NCBI GenBank assembly: GCA_900551635.1
Contig: URWQ01000098.1
Span: 1 to 6,127, forward strand
Length of the DNA stretch: 6,127 nucleotides
DNA from: an uncultured Collinsella sp.
GTDB lineage: Bacteria; Actinomycetota; Coriobacteriia; Coriobacteriales; Coriobacteriaceae
Direction: 5' to 3'
The position numbers and the translations under genes are program-made. Positions 6,001 to 6,127 of the stretch are shown here, in pieces. The notes below the pieces were generated by a model. The model saw only the letters and a program-made list of their open reading frames with translations, was not told the DNA's origin and made no database searches. Each line of letters starts with the position of its first letter. Positions within the stretch are counted from its first letter, which is position 1.

Positions 6001-6048
6001 AACTATGCCGGTTTACTACGATGAAATGAGAAATTCCAACTACGCCGG
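6001..6048. repeat. Degenerate direct repeat AACTAYGCCGG
   Basis: AACTATGCCGG at 6001-6011 recurs as AACTACGCCGG at 6038-6048, ten of eleven bases identical and 37 bp apart. Each copy is followed closely by a TTT run. An inverted TTGGAA (5980-5985) / TTCCAA (6034-6039) pair overlaps the region. It may be part of a dispersed intergenic repeat, which a single window cannot show. Confidence 0.45.
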
Positions 6049-6056
6049 CTTTTCGC

Positions 6057-6084
6057 AAAAAAGTGCAAGGCATCTACCTGCACT
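6057..6084 (-). terminator. Probable intrinsic terminator for a minus-strand gene right of the window
   Basis: AGTGCA (6062-6067) pairs with TGCACT (6079-6084), extended by GG/CC (6069-6070 with 6077-6078) past a bulged A, with loop CATCTA. On the minus strand the stem runs into six T residues (plus-strand A run at 6057-6062). That orientation fits a gene converging on argS from beyond the right edge. Confidence 0.5.
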
Positions 6085-6127
6085 GATAATTGTTCTCGGG
6101 GGAAGCGGGCACTGCGGGGCGCGGCAA

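Larger units (their letters stand above)
5956..6127. other. AT-richer tail without a confirmed gene
   Basis: About 45% GC up to 6084 by my count, then GC-rich to the edge. A plus-strand frame from ATG 6005 (MPVYYDEMRNSNYAGFSQ) stays open to the window end for 41 codons, but it has no good ribosome binding site and runs straight through a direct repeat and a hairpin, so I do not call it a gene. Minus-strand frames all meet stops within this stretch. Confidence 0.5.

Noticed and set aside
6005..6127. Possible plus-strand gene start MPVYYDEMRNSNYAGF at the right edge
   Set aside because: It has no strong ribosome binding site, it overlaps a direct repeat and a minus-strand terminator-like hairpin, and only 41 codons are visible. 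It is more likely repeat sequence than a gene.

Overview
This window looks like a chromosomal segment of a high-GC actinobacterium of the class Coriobacteriia, with Collinsella the most likely genus. That assignment rests on GC-rich codon use, strong AGGAGG-type ribosome binding sites and my recollection of the style of these proteins. No database search was possible. The content is mostly housekeeping: five protein genes on alternating strands, compact intergenic regions and well-formed intrinsic terminators. I see no tRNA, rRNA, CRISPR array, intact insertion sequence or phage gene.

Layout: (1) 1-1018, minus strand, a 3'-truncated S33-type alpha/beta hydrolase resembling proline iminopeptidase. 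(2) 1019-1130, a divergent promoter region. (3) 1131-2417, plus strand, proA (glutamate-5-semialdehyde dehydrogenase). (4) 2432-2472, a bidirectional terminator shared by proA and the convergent next gene. (5) 2488-3087, minus strand, a small HD-superfamily phosphohydrolase. (6) 3142-3182, a second, almost identical terminator hairpin. (7) 3196-3681, minus strand, a CarD-family transcription factor. (8) 3682-4023, an AT-richer divergent intergenic region of 342 bp. (9) 4024-5877, plus strand, argS (arginyl-tRNA synthetase), followed by a strong terminator at 5923-5955. (10) 5956-6127, an AT-richer tail with a degenerate direct repeat and a hairpin that would terminate a minus-strand gene entering from the right.

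Every gene appears to be its own transcription unit, separated by terminators or by divergent promoters. The hydrolase and proA share a promoter region, and both could touch proline metabolism: one may release N-terminal proline from peptides, the other acts in proline synthesis. That link is only an inference. The carD-like gene and argS diverge from a second control region.

The most notable item outside the genes is the 41-bp hairpin present twice with 40/41 identity, including its loop. It ends up 14-16 nt from three different stop codons, which suggests a dispersed terminator element rather than independently evolved terminators. Second in interest are the CarD-like protein, which lacks the tryptophan and arginine important in mycobacterial CarD, and the repeat-containing tail. 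I find no convincing undescribed multi-gene system.
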